Below, in pieces: positions 1 through 9,707 of a DNA stretch of 18,234 bases (positions are counted from its first letter, which is position 1; each line of letters starts with the position of its first letter). The position numbers and the translations under genes were made by a program. The stretch comes from Sedimentisphaerales bacterium (GTDB taxonomy: Bacteria > Planctomycetota > Phycisphaerae > Sedimentisphaerales > SG8-4). The DNA is taken from positions 1 through 18,234 of the forward strand of contig JAFGJR010000100.1 in assembly GCA_016928975.1 (NCBI GenBank). The letters are read 5' to 3'. Below the pieces are notes generated by a model. It saw only the letters and a list, made by a program, of their open reading frames with translations. It did not search any database and had not been told where the DNA came from.

Positions 1-1121
1 CTGTCGAGATCGTTGCGATTGCCGATGCCTTCCAGGATCGGATTGACCGCAGCCTGACGACGGTTACGCAGTGGTGTGAGAAAAACGACAAGCCGTTCGC
101 TCAAAGGGTGAAGGTCACGCCGGACACCACCTTCCTGGGGTTCCAGGGCTACAAGAAGCTGTTGGCGATGAAGGACATAGACCTTGTTTTGATTGCGACA
201 CCCGTCTGCTTCCATCCGGTGCATCTGGAAGCGGCTGTTCGAGCGGGCAAGCACGCGTTCATGGAGAAGGCGGCAGCCGTCGACCCGCCCGGCGCTCGTA
301 AGATCATTGAGGCCGGCGAGCTGGCCAAGCAGAAGAAGCTGGCGGTCGTAGCCGGGACACAGAGGCGGCATCAGGCCAAGTACCGGCAAAATGCCTATGC
401 CGTCGAGCGCGGCGCGATCGGCAAGGTGATGGGCGGGCGGGTCTGGTGGTGCGGCGGAGGATCTTCCAGGCCGATGCGGCGCGAGAACGGCTGGAGCGAT
501 GCCGAGTATATGATTCGCAACTGGTACCGGTTCAGCCAGACCTCCGGCGACCATATTGTCGAGCAACACGTTCACAATCTCGATGTCGCCAACTGGTTCA
601 TCGGTCGCCCGCCCGTGCTGGCCCTTGGTTTCGGCGGACGAGCCCGTCGCCAGGGTGGCAACCAGTACGATTTCTTCAGCGTGGATCTCGATTACGGCGA
701 GGACGTGATCGTGCACAGCATGTGCCGCCAGGTCAACGGCTGCTTCACCCGGGTCAGCGAGCAATTCATCGGCACGGAGGGCTCGGTCTGGGGCGACGGC
801 AAGCTGGCAGGCAAGCAGGTCACCGTCCCGGAATTCGAGGAGAAGGGCGGGCCTTACGTGCAGGAGCATCGTGACCTGATCCAGAGCATCCGCGCGGGCG
901 AGCCGCTGAATGAGGCCCGCAACGTGGCGGAGTCGACGCTGGTCGCGATCATGGGCCGGATCTCTGCATACACGGGCCAGATTGTCAAATGGTCGGACCT
1001 GACCCGGAACACCGACAGCCAGTGGTACAACCTGACGCTCACGCCGACCGCGACGGATTTCGAAAACGGCACGGTCACGGCGCCGCCGGAGAACGTGATT
1101 CCTTTGGCAGGTCCCGCATAG
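1..1121 (+). CDS. Gfo/Idh/MocA-family NAD(P)-dependent oxidoreductase, 5'-truncated by the window edge
   Basis: The frame is open from base 3 to the TAA-type stop region at 1121 and gives 372 residues. A GTG at 108 is not the true start, because recognisable Rossmann-fold sequence (VEIVAIADAF) lies upstream of it. The initial beta strand and GxGxxG loop are therefore off the left edge. Visible family features are the IATPVCFHPVHLEAA strand-helix, the region around MEK that corresponds to the family's EKP motif, and a C-terminal substrate domain with GDHIVEQHVHNLDVANW, whose HN-LD segment is typical of large planctomycete-type families. The usual Pro of EKP is Ala here (MEKAAAV). Known relatives oxidise, reduce or epimerise sugars and cyclitols. 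No specific substrate can be read here. It precedes gmd by 124 bases on the same strand, so it may or may not share a transcript. Confidence 0.88.
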   Translation, partial: VEIVAIADAFQDRIDRSLTTVTQWCEKNDKPFAQRVKVTPDTTFLGFQGYKKLLAMKDIDLVLIATPVCFHPVHLEAAVRAGKHAFMEKAAAVDPPGARKIIEAGELAKQKKLAVVAGTQRRHQAKYRQNAYAVERGAIGKVMGGRVWWCGGGSSRPMRRENGWSDAEYMIRNWYRFSQTSGDHIVEQHVHNLDVANWFIGRPPVLALGFGGRARRQGGNQYDFFSVDLDYGEDVIVHSMCRQVNGCFTRVSEQFIGTEGSVWGDGKLAGKQVTVPEFEEKGGPYVQEHRDLIQSIRAGEPLNEARNVAESTLVAIMGRISAYTGQIVKWSDLTRNTDSQWYNLTLTPTATDFENGTVTAPPENVIPLAGPA

Positions 1122-1245
1122 TGGCTCGCTCGGATGTGTCAGGGGATGTTCTCCCTCTTGATTCATGATGGTGGAGGCGGTAGCATCGCCATCCCGCGTG
1201 GGCAGGCATGAAGATGGCCGGCAGGATTGCATGGATGGAATCAGC
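1122..1245 (+). other. Intergenic spacer between oxidoreductase and gmd
   Basis: This 124-base gap holds no ORF with family resemblance, no clear -35/-10 pair and no hairpin followed by a T-run that I can identify. The gmd frame is open back to an ATG at 1165, but the added residues match nothing expected of Gmd, so the stretch is best treated as non-coding leader. Confidence 0.4.
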
Positions 1246-3224
<1,979 letters not shown>

Positions 3225-3246
3225 GCCACGCCTGCCCGGCGGCGCG
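3225..3246. other. Convergent junction between fcl and the permease array
   Basis: Only 22 bases separate the TGA of fcl on the plus strand from the TAA of the last permease on the minus strand. A short inverted repeat (GGCTC-GT-GAGCC, 3216-3227) spans the fcl stop, but it has a two-base loop and no T-run on either side. I see no convincing intrinsic terminator for either transcript. Confidence 0.5.
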
Positions 3247-4665
3247 TTACCGCACATCGTACCGCATGAAGGAGATCCACGCGGCGGCGAAGAAGACCAG
3301 GTTGAAGAGGACCAGCAGGCCGATGTCCCAGATGGCCAGTTTCAGCGACTGGCCGAGCGCCGGGTCCTGTTCCTGGAACTTCGGCACGGCGTCAAAACCG
3401 ACGCTCTTGTGAGACATCGTTTTCCAGTAGCCGGCGCAGTAGGTCTCATCGAACAGCAGATGAAGGCTCTCCGGGTCTTCGCTGTCGCGGCTGCGAAGAA
3501 ACTCTCGGAAGTCGCTCTGATGTCGGACGATTTGGCGACAGAGTTGTGAGAACCGGTGAACACCGGTCCCGCCGATCGTCTCACAGGCTTGCCTGAAGAT
3601 CTCGGCGGGGGACAAGCGTGTGAACTGGCGGCCGACGGTCACCTGAGCGATCATCCGGTTGACATGCTCGTCGATCAGCCGGTTCTTCTGCTCCGAGATG
3701 GCATTTCGAACACGTGCGCGCCCTTCAGGATTGCATTCGTTTACATTCGGCGTGGCGGTGCCGGCCTTCTCGCCGTACTTGCCGGCTATACAATCGTTCC
3801 AGACCTGGGTCATGACGTCGTTGATCTGCTTCTGCAACTGGGCCTGGGGGGGTACGGTGCGCAACGCCTGCGCGATGGTCCGGCCGGAACTCGGAGCCAC
3901 GATCACCAAGCCCACCCACAGAAATAGCAGGATCACCATGCTGATCACCGACCGTTTCGCCCGGCTCGACACGAGCATGCCCAGCAACACGAAGACGGAC
4001 ACGTATAGGAACGACATGCACACGATGGCCAGGATTTTCAGCCATTCGCCGGCATGGATCGCCACCGCGCTGGATCGCGTCACGATCAGTAGATTGACGA
4101 GAATACCCGCGAGCATAGGAATGCCCAGGGTGAGCATGATCGCGACGTATTTGCCCAGGAGAATCTCGTGGCGAGGCAGGGACCCTGCCAGCATCAGGGC
4201 CAGCGTCCCCGCTTCTTTCTCTCCCGAGAGACTGTTGTGCGCGAACACCAGTGCCCCGAAGCTCAGAAACATGGTGACGATGAACACCCAGTCCACGTCG
4301 CTGAAGCCGAACAGCAGTGCATTGGTGCGCCCTTTGATCTCGGGCAGCTCGCGGGAGAAGGCATTGAACCGATGGTAGTTCGGAATCGACTTCTCGAACC
4401 CTTCGACACAGAGAGCCAGCGGTTTCGGCGCCCGATAGATCTCCTGTTGATAACACGCCAGCCGATAGAGCCGGTTTGTCCGGCCCTGCAAATCCGTCAG
4501 GCTCTTGTTGGTGTCCACGGAGTAGTCCTGCATCTGCTGCTCGTACTTGCTGACAAAGGCGAGCCCGCCGACGGCGAAGGTCGTCACCACCAGTAAGAAC
4601 GACAGCGCGAAACGCAGGCTCAACAGGTTCTCCAGGGCTTCTTTGCGTGTGATAAGGGTGATCAT
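3247..4665 (-). CDS. ABC-2-type exporter permease, subfamily A (A3)
   Basis: Membrane subunit of an ABC exporter, 472 residues; substrate unknown. An upstream ATG at 4689 adds eight residues but overlaps the preceding gene. The ATG at 4665 has GGAGAG at a normal distance and matches the N-termini of A1 and A2. Layout: cytoplasmic IT-RKE-LENLLSLRF, TM1 about 20-38, extracytoplasmic domain about 39-125, TM2 about 126-144, coupling motif SGEKEAGTLALML at 147-159 with GKYVA at 171-175, TMs at about 177-195, 208-232 and 239-258, a second extracytoplasmic domain of about 185 residues, last TM about 443-464, tail RYDVR. The second domain has LSPAEIF and IGGTG (about 351-368), Cys292 and Cys311 before N-P-x-x-R-A-R, then DPESLHLLFDE and VPKFQE. 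It resembles DUF3526-type permeases. It is last in the array. Confidence 0.9.
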   Translation of the reverse strand: MITLITRKEALENLLSLRFALSFLLVVTTFAVGGLAFVSKYEQQMQDYSVDTNKSLTDLQGRTNRLYRLACYQQEIYRAPKPLALCVEGFEKSIPNYHRFNAFSRELPEIKGRTNALLFGFSDVDWVFIVTMFLSFGALVFAHNSLSGEKEAGTLALMLAGSLPRHEILLGKYVAIMLTLGIPMLAGILVNLLIVTRSSAVAIHAGEWLKILAIVCMSFLYVSVFVLLGMLVSSRAKRSVISMVILLFLWVGLVIVAPSSGRTIAQALRTVPPQAQLQKQINDVMTQVWNDCIAGKYGEKAGTATPNVNECNPEGRARVRNAISEQKNRLIDEHVNRMIAQVTVGRQFTRLSPAEIFRQACETIGGTGVHRFSQLCRQIVRHQSDFREFLRSRDSEDPESLHLLFDETYCAGYWKTMSHKSVGFDAVPKFQEQDPALGQSLKLAIWDIGLLVLFNLVFFAAAWISFMRYDVR

Positions 4666-4670
4666 AGGAA

Positions 4671-4676
4671 CTCTCC
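4671..4676 (-). promoter_or_regulatory. Ribosome binding site selecting the 4665 start of A3
   Basis: Read on the minus strand this is GGAGAG, five bases before the ATG at 4665. No comparable purine run precedes the longer-ORF ATG at 4689, and the protein family alignment also begins at 4665. Confidence 0.6.
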
Positions 4677-4707
4677 AGAGACATGGCATACAGTTCCGAG
4701 TGGCGGC

Positions 4708-6678
4708 TCATCGGACGTCATATCTCAAGAACGCCACAAAGGATAATGCGAAGAGCAGCGCCCCTTGGAAGACCAACAGCCCGACCGCCGGAATCGCCTG
4801 CTGCAACGTAGTCGTGATCGGCTGCGACGAGTACGTGAACTGTGGAAAATCATCCAGGTCCAGCGTGGGCATCTCTTTCTCCATCTGCTGGTACTTTTGC
4901 ATCGCAGTCTCATAGAGCCTGGCCTTCAATGCCTTGTCTTGGGTCTGGTCGTACGGCTTGAAGAACGTTTCAAAGAATCTCTCCTGGTCTCCCTCCTGCG
5001 AGGGTGTGAAGTAGATCGTTGCGGCGAAGTTGTCCGTCCGATCACGGATATAGTCCGCCACTTCGTGGCGGTACGCCCTCACGCGGCTCTTGAAGGACCG
5101 GAAGCTGTCGAAATCGGTTCCCGCCAGGGTGGACATCAGACGCTCGCACAGCACGATGGGGGTGACGCCGGCGAGGGTGTCGGCGAGTTGCTTCTGTCGC
5201 ACCAGGCTGCCCAGGTGTTCCGCCTTCACGTCCAGCAACTTGTCGATGCATTGGATCTTGTGAGGCTCGGTGATCGGGTACATCTGCTTGAGGTAGTCCA
5301 TATAGGCCTTGTTGGCAAATACGATCAGACCATTGCCGAATGCCCCGGCGCCGTCGGACCGCGAGCCTTCCCCCTCGTGAATGTCTCTGGTGAGGTCGGC
5401 GATTTCCTGGTCTCGCTGGTTCGTAATGGCCTTGAGCTTGGCAGCGAACTGTTCCGGGGACTCGATGGGGCGAAGCTGTGCAGCCAGGTGAGCACTGGCA
5501 TTGGGAAGGATCGCCGCAAAGACCAGCCAGAGGAACAAGGCAAGAACCAGCGAGACCGCAGAGCTTCGGCTCACGGACGACAGCAGCAGTCCAAGGTTGA
5601 ACATCGACGCGACGAAGATCAGAGAGACGAGGTACATCAACAGGATGCGAAACCAGTCTGTGCCGGTCGGCCTGGAGGCCTTCGACATCAGCAGGATCAG
5701 CAATCCGAAGATGAACGCCGCCGTCACCGTCGCCGCCAGGGTCATCCACCCGGCGACGAGCTTGCCGAGCAGGATCTGGTGGCGGGGCGCCGTATTGGAT
5801 AGGATCAGCCGCAACGTGCCTTGTTCCCTCTCGCCGGACACGAGGTCGTAGGCCATGAGCAGGGCCAGGACGCTGATGACGATCTTGAGGATCAGCGTCA
5901 CATCCATCGTTGGGAAGACCGACAACAGCGTGTTCGCTTCGCCGACACCGGTTTGGGTGCCGGATACCTCGTCCAGATCGATCCGCTCTGAATTCTCGAG
6001 CCGGTTCACGATTCCCTTGCTGAACACCGAGAGCACTGTAGGAGCCCGGTACACGGTCGGCGTGAGGCTGTTGTAGACCTTGACCCTCTGAAACTCGGCC
6101 TCGTTGGCGGCGACGTTCCCGTTGTAGTTCGCCAGCCGTTCCTCGTAGTCGTTGACCAGTCCAGGCATAAACGCGACCATCAGTACCACGCAGACCGTTG
6201 TTCCCACGGCGAACTTGAACGTCATCAGGTTCAGCAGGAACTCCTTGCGAGCGATCTTCCAGGTCATGCCCGGCACACCGTGGGTCAGATGCCGCAGTGG
6301 TCCTCCGATATCCTGCCTCTGGCTCACACCCTCGTGTGCCGGCGATCTGAATCTCGACCCGTACGCCCAGACGATCAGACCCACGCCTGCGAGCACGGTC
6401 AGCAGCACGAGCCGCGAAGGACTCTTCCCATTTGGCTGCTCTGGGATGCCCACGGCGACATCGGCCACCGAGTTGCCGTTGGCCTCATCGAGTCTCCACC
6501 AGCCGAGGAGCTTCCCTGGCTTCGCTGCGCCGGTGGAGCGGTCGGTGATGGCGGTGGACGCTGGACTTGCGGCATGGTCCGGTTCATTGCCCGACGATGT
6601 GCCGCCCATACACCGGGGCAGAAGCACGCCAACGGAAAGACCTGAGATCATGGCCAGCAGAACGACATCTCGTCTCAT
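4708..6678 (-). CDS. ABC-2-type exporter permease, subfamily B, with a vestigial LamG leader (B3)
   Basis: 656 residues. The first 30 residues form a signal-like hydrophobic segment ending in P-x-x-C-x-G-x-S-S-G, the same pattern as in B1. A low-complexity Ala/Ser/Thr linker follows. Then LLGWWRLDEANGNSVADVAVG (about 57-77) reads as the first strand of a LamG domain and stops. A transmembrane helix follows at about 88-106. The permease core begins near residue 138 (MTWKIARKEFLL), which matches the actual start of B2. The core has TM1 about 154-172, ectodomain one with YRAPTVLSVFSKG, coupling motif SGEREQGTLRLIL at about 281-293, several TMs, a large second ectodomain with an LAGTD element, last TM, and tail LRYDVR. 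ATG 6678 has AAGG eight bases upstream. An internal start at 6267 is possible but lacks a good ribosome site. Confidence 0.88.
   Translation of the reverse strand: MRRDVVLLAMISGLSVGVLLPRCMGGTSSGNEPDHAASPASTAITDRSTGAAKPGKLLGWWRLDEANGNSVADVAVGIPEQPNGKSPSRLVLLTVLAGVGLIVWAYGSRFRSPAHEGVSQRQDIGGPLRHLTHGVPGMTWKIARKEFLLNLMTFKFAVGTTVCVVLMVAFMPGLVNDYEERLANYNGNVAANEAEFQRVKVYNSLTPTVYRAPTVLSVFSKGIVNRLENSERIDLDEVSGTQTGVGEANTLLSVFPTMDVTLILKIVISVLALLMAYDLVSGEREQGTLRLILSNTAPRHQILLGKLVAGWMTLAATVTAAFIFGLLILLMSKASRPTGTDWFRILLMYLVSLIFVASMFNLGLLLSSVSRSSAVSLVLALFLWLVFAAILPNASAHLAAQLRPIESPEQFAAKLKAITNQRDQEIADLTRDIHEGEGSRSDGAGAFGNGLIVFANKAYMDYLKQMYPITEPHKIQCIDKLLDVKAEHLGSLVRQKQLADTLAGVTPIVLCERLMSTLAGTDFDSFRSFKSRVRAYRHEVADYIRDRTDNFAATIYFTPSQEGDQERFFETFFKPYDQTQDKALKARLYETAMQKYQQMEKEMPTLDLDDFPQFTYSSQPITTTLQQAIPAVGLLVFQGALLFALSFVAFLRYDVR
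6212..6240 (-). repeat. Conserved DNA block in B permeases (copy in B3)
   Basis: 29 bases encoding the FLLNLMTFKF region before TM1. It is identical to 9635-9663 in B2, and 13548-13576 in B1 differs at a few positions. It shows nucleotide-level relatedness of the three B genes. Confidence 0.7.
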
Positions 6679-6702
6679 CGGAATCGCCTTTCATTCCTCT
6701 GG

Positions 6703-8118
6703 CTATCGAACGTCATACCTGAGAAAGGAAACGAAGGCCGCGGCGAAGAACGCCAGGTTGAACAGGGCCAGCAGGCCGAGGTCCCAGACGGCCAGCTTCA
6801 AGGACTCGCCAAGCGTGACGACCCTTTCCTGGAACTTTGGCACGGCCTCGAAATTCACGGGCTTCTTCGAGATCGCGTTCCACTCCGCGACGGAATGCGC
6901 TTCATCGAAAAGCAGGTGCAGGCTGTCCGGGTCATCTCGGTCCTCGCCAATCACGTACTCACGGAGCTGCACTTGGTATTGCCGAATCTGGCGGAACAGG
7001 CTGATGCAGCGTCGCATTCCGGTGCCGCCGAGGGCCTCCGAGGCGGCGCGGTAGACCACGGCCGGCGAGATACGGGTCAGAGCACGGCCGGTGAAGGCCT
7101 GGGCCAGCATCCGGTTGTGGTAGCTCTCGATAACCTCGTTGATAGCCTCGACCCGCGCATTGCAGTACCGCGCCCTCGCCGGTGGATTGCAGTCTTTGGG
7201 GTTCGGAGACCGTGCACCCGCGCGCTGGCCGTACTGCTCGCAGTTGTTGTCCACCCGCTCAGCGGCCTGGTTCATCGCCCGGCCCAGATCCACAGGAGCT
7301 GCGCCGTGACTGAGTCGGTCGGAGGCGATCCTTCCCAGACTTGGAATCAGGATCACGAGAGTCACCCAGACGAACAGCAGGGCGGCCATGCAATTGGCCG
7401 GGCGCGACGCCCGGGCCGATACGAACAGCCCAAGGAGCACGAAGATGGACAGGTAGATGAAGGACAGTGCGACGATGCTCAGCACTTTCACCCATATGCC
7501 GGCCTGGAACGTATCCACCCGTGATACGCTCACGACGATCAGACTGACCAGCAGGCCCAGCAGGAGGGGAATGCCAAGAGTGAGCATCAGACCGGCGTAT
7601 TTGCCCAGCAGAACCGTGGCCCTCGGGACCGACCCGGTCAGGATCAGGCGCAGCGTGCCGCGTTCGCGCTCGCCACAGATGGAGTCGTAGGTGAAGACGA
7701 ACGCGATGAAACTGAAAATCAGCGAGATGAGGAAGGACCAGTCCAGGCACGCAAATCGCGGCAGGGCGAAGTTGCTCTGACCCATCAGCCGAGGCAGGTC
7801 GATGCCGAACCCCGTGAAGCTGAAGTGCCGCGGAAGCGACTGCTCGAATCCTTCCGCGCACAGCGACAGCAGCTTCGGCCGGCTGTACACGTGCTGTTCG
7901 TGGAAGGCGACCTTGTGCAGTTGATCTGCCTGCTCTTTGAAGTCTGCCACGTTCGCGTTCGTTCTCTGCCAGTAGTCCCTTCGTTGCTCCTGGTGGTCGT
8001 CGACGAATACAAAAGCGGTTGCTGCAAACAGCGAGATTGTCAGCAGTAGCGAAAGCGTGAATCGCAGGCTCAGCAGGTTCTCAAGAATCTCTTTGCGGAC
8101 GATCCTGTAAAACATCAT
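6703..8118 (-). CDS. ABC-2-type exporter permease, subfamily A (A2)
   Basis: 471 residues, intact, with the same plan as A1 and A3. It has an N-terminal R-K-E-I-L-ENLLSLRF amphipathic stretch, TM1 about 20-38, and an ectodomain with VYSRPKLLSLCAEGFEQSLP (about 77-96). The coupling motif CGERERGTLRLIL is at 148-160, followed by LLGKYAG and four further TMs. The second ectodomain has Cys293, Cys310 and the N-P-P-A-R-A-R motif, ISPAVVY (350-356), LGGTG (363-367), DPDSLHLLFDE (396-406) and VPKFQE (426-431). The last TM is about 443-463 and the tail LRYDVR. Two adjacent ATG codons (8118 and 8115) are both usable after GGAG. It lies 36 bases downstream of B2 and 24 upstream of B3. Predicted inner-membrane exporter subunit; substrate not readable. 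A B-A heterodimer is my inference from gene order. Confidence 0.9.
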   Translation of the reverse strand: MMFYRIVRKEILENLLSLRFTLSLLLTISLFAATAFVFVDDHQEQRRDYWQRTNANVADFKEQADQLHKVAFHEQHVYSRPKLLSLCAEGFEQSLPRHFSFTGFGIDLPRLMGQSNFALPRFACLDWSFLISLIFSFIAFVFTYDSICGERERGTLRLILTGSVPRATVLLGKYAGLMLTLGIPLLLGLLVSLIVVSVSRVDTFQAGIWVKVLSIVALSFIYLSIFVLLGLFVSARASRPANCMAALLFVWVTLVILIPSLGRIASDRLSHGAAPVDLGRAMNQAAERVDNNCEQYGQRAGARSPNPKDCNPPARARYCNARVEAINEVIESYHNRMLAQAFTGRALTRISPAVVYRAASEALGGTGMRRCISLFRQIRQYQVQLREYVIGEDRDDPDSLHLLFDEAHSVAEWNAISKKPVNFEAVPKFQERVVTLGESLKLAVWDLGLLALFNLAFFAAAFVSFLRYDVR

Positions 8119-8154
8119 CGTGTCTCCACCAATGGGATTGGGCCGCCGTTCGGC

Positions 8155-9690
8155 TCACCTTACGTCATATTCCTGGAACGCTGCAAACGACGACGCGAAG
8201 AACAGGACATTGAAGACAGCCAGCAGCATCAGATCGGTCCCGGCCCTGCGCAGGCTCCGGCCGACGTGGGTCGCGTACTCGAACCGCGGGAGGTCCTCCA
8301 GGTTCAGGGGCAAGGTGTGCCGGTCGACCGCTTCCTTTATCGTGCGCCGCTCGGAATCGGGGCCCTTCTCCCATGCGATTCGCTCCGCTTCCGTGGACTG
8401 AGTGACGTACGATGGCGAGCGCAGGTTGTCGGTCTTGTTGCGGATGTATGCGATCAGGACGTCGCGGTACGCTGTGGCGGCTTGCGCCCACGATTGAAAA
8501 TCCGCCACATCCGTCCCCGCCAGCGCGCTCATGACGTTATCGTAGAGACACGCCGGGGAGATCATGCCGATGCGCCTGGCCACCATCGCCTGCCGGATTT
8601 GGCTGCCGGCGTATTGACGGGCGACCTCTCGGATCTTGTCGGCATATTCCGTCTTGAGAGCCGCCTCACTCTGAACGCGCTGTATCCACCGCTCCAACCC
8701 AACAGGAGTACACACGGTTGCGTAGTAGTTGAACACGCCCCCCAGCGGCCCGTAGGCGTCAAACGGTCCCTCTGCGTCGGACTCGAAATCACCGCCGCCG
8801 GGCAGGTTCTTCAATCTCTCACTGAAATCCTCACGGAACTGTCTTGAAAGCGAAGCGATCTGCTCATCTCTCGCCTCGACGGTCTCGGCCGGCTGGAGCC
8901 GCCGGGCCAGGTAGGCGCTGCCGTCCGGGACGACGGCAACGGCCAGCACCCAGAAGAACAACCCCAGCACCAGGGCCAGAGCCGAGCTTCGGGTCAGGCA
9001 CGAGAACAGCAGCCCGATGTTGTACATGCTCAGCACGAACAGCAGTGAGGCGACATACATCATGAGGATCCTCGCCCAGTCGCCTCCGGTCAGGATGACG
9101 GAACGCGAGGAGGAGAGCAACAGCAGGCCGATGAGGAAAGCCACGGTCGCAGGGACTGCCAGTGTCAGCGACCCTGCCACGAGCTTTCCCAGCAACACGT
9201 GGCCCCTGGCAAGCGGATGAGCCAGTATCAGGCTCAGTGTGCCCTGTTCCTTCTCGCGGGACACCGTGTCATACGCCACGAGCAAGGCCAGGGCGCTCAT
9301 GACGATCTTGAAGATCAGCAGGACGTCAAAGGTGGGGAAGATGGACAGGTACGGATTGACCTCGGCGGGACCTGCATTGGTCTGGGGGATTGCGCCAAAG
9401 TCGATCCTTGCGGAATCGCCCAGCCGTTTCTCCATGCCCTGGCTGAAGACGGACAGGACTTGCGGCCGCCGGTACACGGTTGGGGTCAGGACCCGATAGG
9501 CCTTCACCTGGCGCAGCCTGGCCTCGTTGTCGGCGACTCGTTCGTCATACTGCCGGAGCCTCTGACGGTAGTCCTCCGCCAGCACCGGCACGAACACCGC
9601 CACCAGGACGATGCACAGGATCGTCCCGACGACAAACTTGAACGTCATCAGGTTCAGCAGGAATTCTCTGGCCGCTATCTTCCAAGTCAT
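8155..9690 (-). CDS. ABC-2-type exporter permease, subfamily B, without LamG leader (B2)
   Basis: 511 residues. It starts directly with the permease core MTWKIAAREFLLNLMTFKF and lacks the signal-linker-LamG leader of B1 and B3. ATG 9690 follows CGGAG with normal spacing, 17 bases after A1 ends, so there is no room for a longer product in this frame. TM1 is about 19-37. Ectodomain one holds VYRRPQVLSVFSQGMEKRL (about 72-90). The coupling motif is SREKEQGTLSLIL (144-156), with Arg in place of the usual Gly. Then come further TMs at about 169-193, 205-229 and 236-254, a second ectodomain with ISPACLY and LAGTDVADF, the last TM and tail QEYDVR. A 29-base DNA block near its 5' end (9635-9663) is identical to one in B3. 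Probable partner of A2. Confidence 0.9.
   Translation of the reverse strand: MTWKIAAREFLLNLMTFKFVVGTILCIVLVAVFVPVLAEDYRQRLRQYDERVADNEARLRQVKAYRVLTPTVYRRPQVLSVFSQGMEKRLGDSARIDFGAIPQTNAGPAEVNPYLSIFPTFDVLLIFKIVMSALALLVAYDTVSREKEQGTLSLILAHPLARGHVLLGKLVAGSLTLAVPATVAFLIGLLLLSSSRSVILTGGDWARILMMYVASLLFVLSMYNIGLLFSCLTRSSALALVLGLFFWVLAVAVVPDGSAYLARRLQPAETVEARDEQIASLSRQFREDFSERLKNLPGGGDFESDAEGPFDAYGPLGGVFNYYATVCTPVGLERWIQRVQSEAALKTEYADKIREVARQYAGSQIRQAMVARRIGMISPACLYDNVMSALAGTDVADFQSWAQAATAYRDVLIAYIRNKTDNLRSPSYVTQSTEAERIAWEKGPDSERRTIKEAVDRHTLPLNLEDLPRFEYATHVGRSLRRAGTDLMLLAVFNVLFFASSFAAFQEYDVR
9635..9663 (-). repeat. Conserved DNA block in B permeases (copy in B2)
   Basis: Identical over 29 bases to 6212-6240 in B3. 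It encodes the segment just before TM1, at the start of the gene. Confidence 0.7.
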
Positions 9691-9707
9691 GATTCACACT
9701 CCGCGTG

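Larger units (their letters stand above)
3247..6678 (-). repeat. B-A permease module, copy 3 (B3-A3)
   Basis: Third tandem pair in transcription order. The gene order B then A and the protein-level homology of both members are the same as in the modules at 6703-9690 and 9708-14569. The pair ends the array. Confidence 0.75.
6703..9690 (-). repeat. B-A permease module, copy 2 (B2-A2)
   Basis: Middle tandem pair and the simplest: no LamG leader on B and no gene between B and A. It may represent the minimal unit. Confidence 0.75.

Noticed and set aside
4765..5802. Plus-strand open frame of 345 codons opposite B3
   Set aside because: It is antisense to a well-supported permease, is very rich in Arg, Gln and Gly as expected of a shadow frame in GC-rich DNA, and matches no family. 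Similar shadows at 9921-10655 and 13592-14491 were dropped for the same reason.
6265..6267. Internal ATG of B3 as the real start
   Set aside because: It matches the B2 start at protein level, but no good ribosome site precedes it. The upstream frame has a signal-like leader homologous to B1 and a proper ribosome site at 6678. It remains possible as a secondary start.
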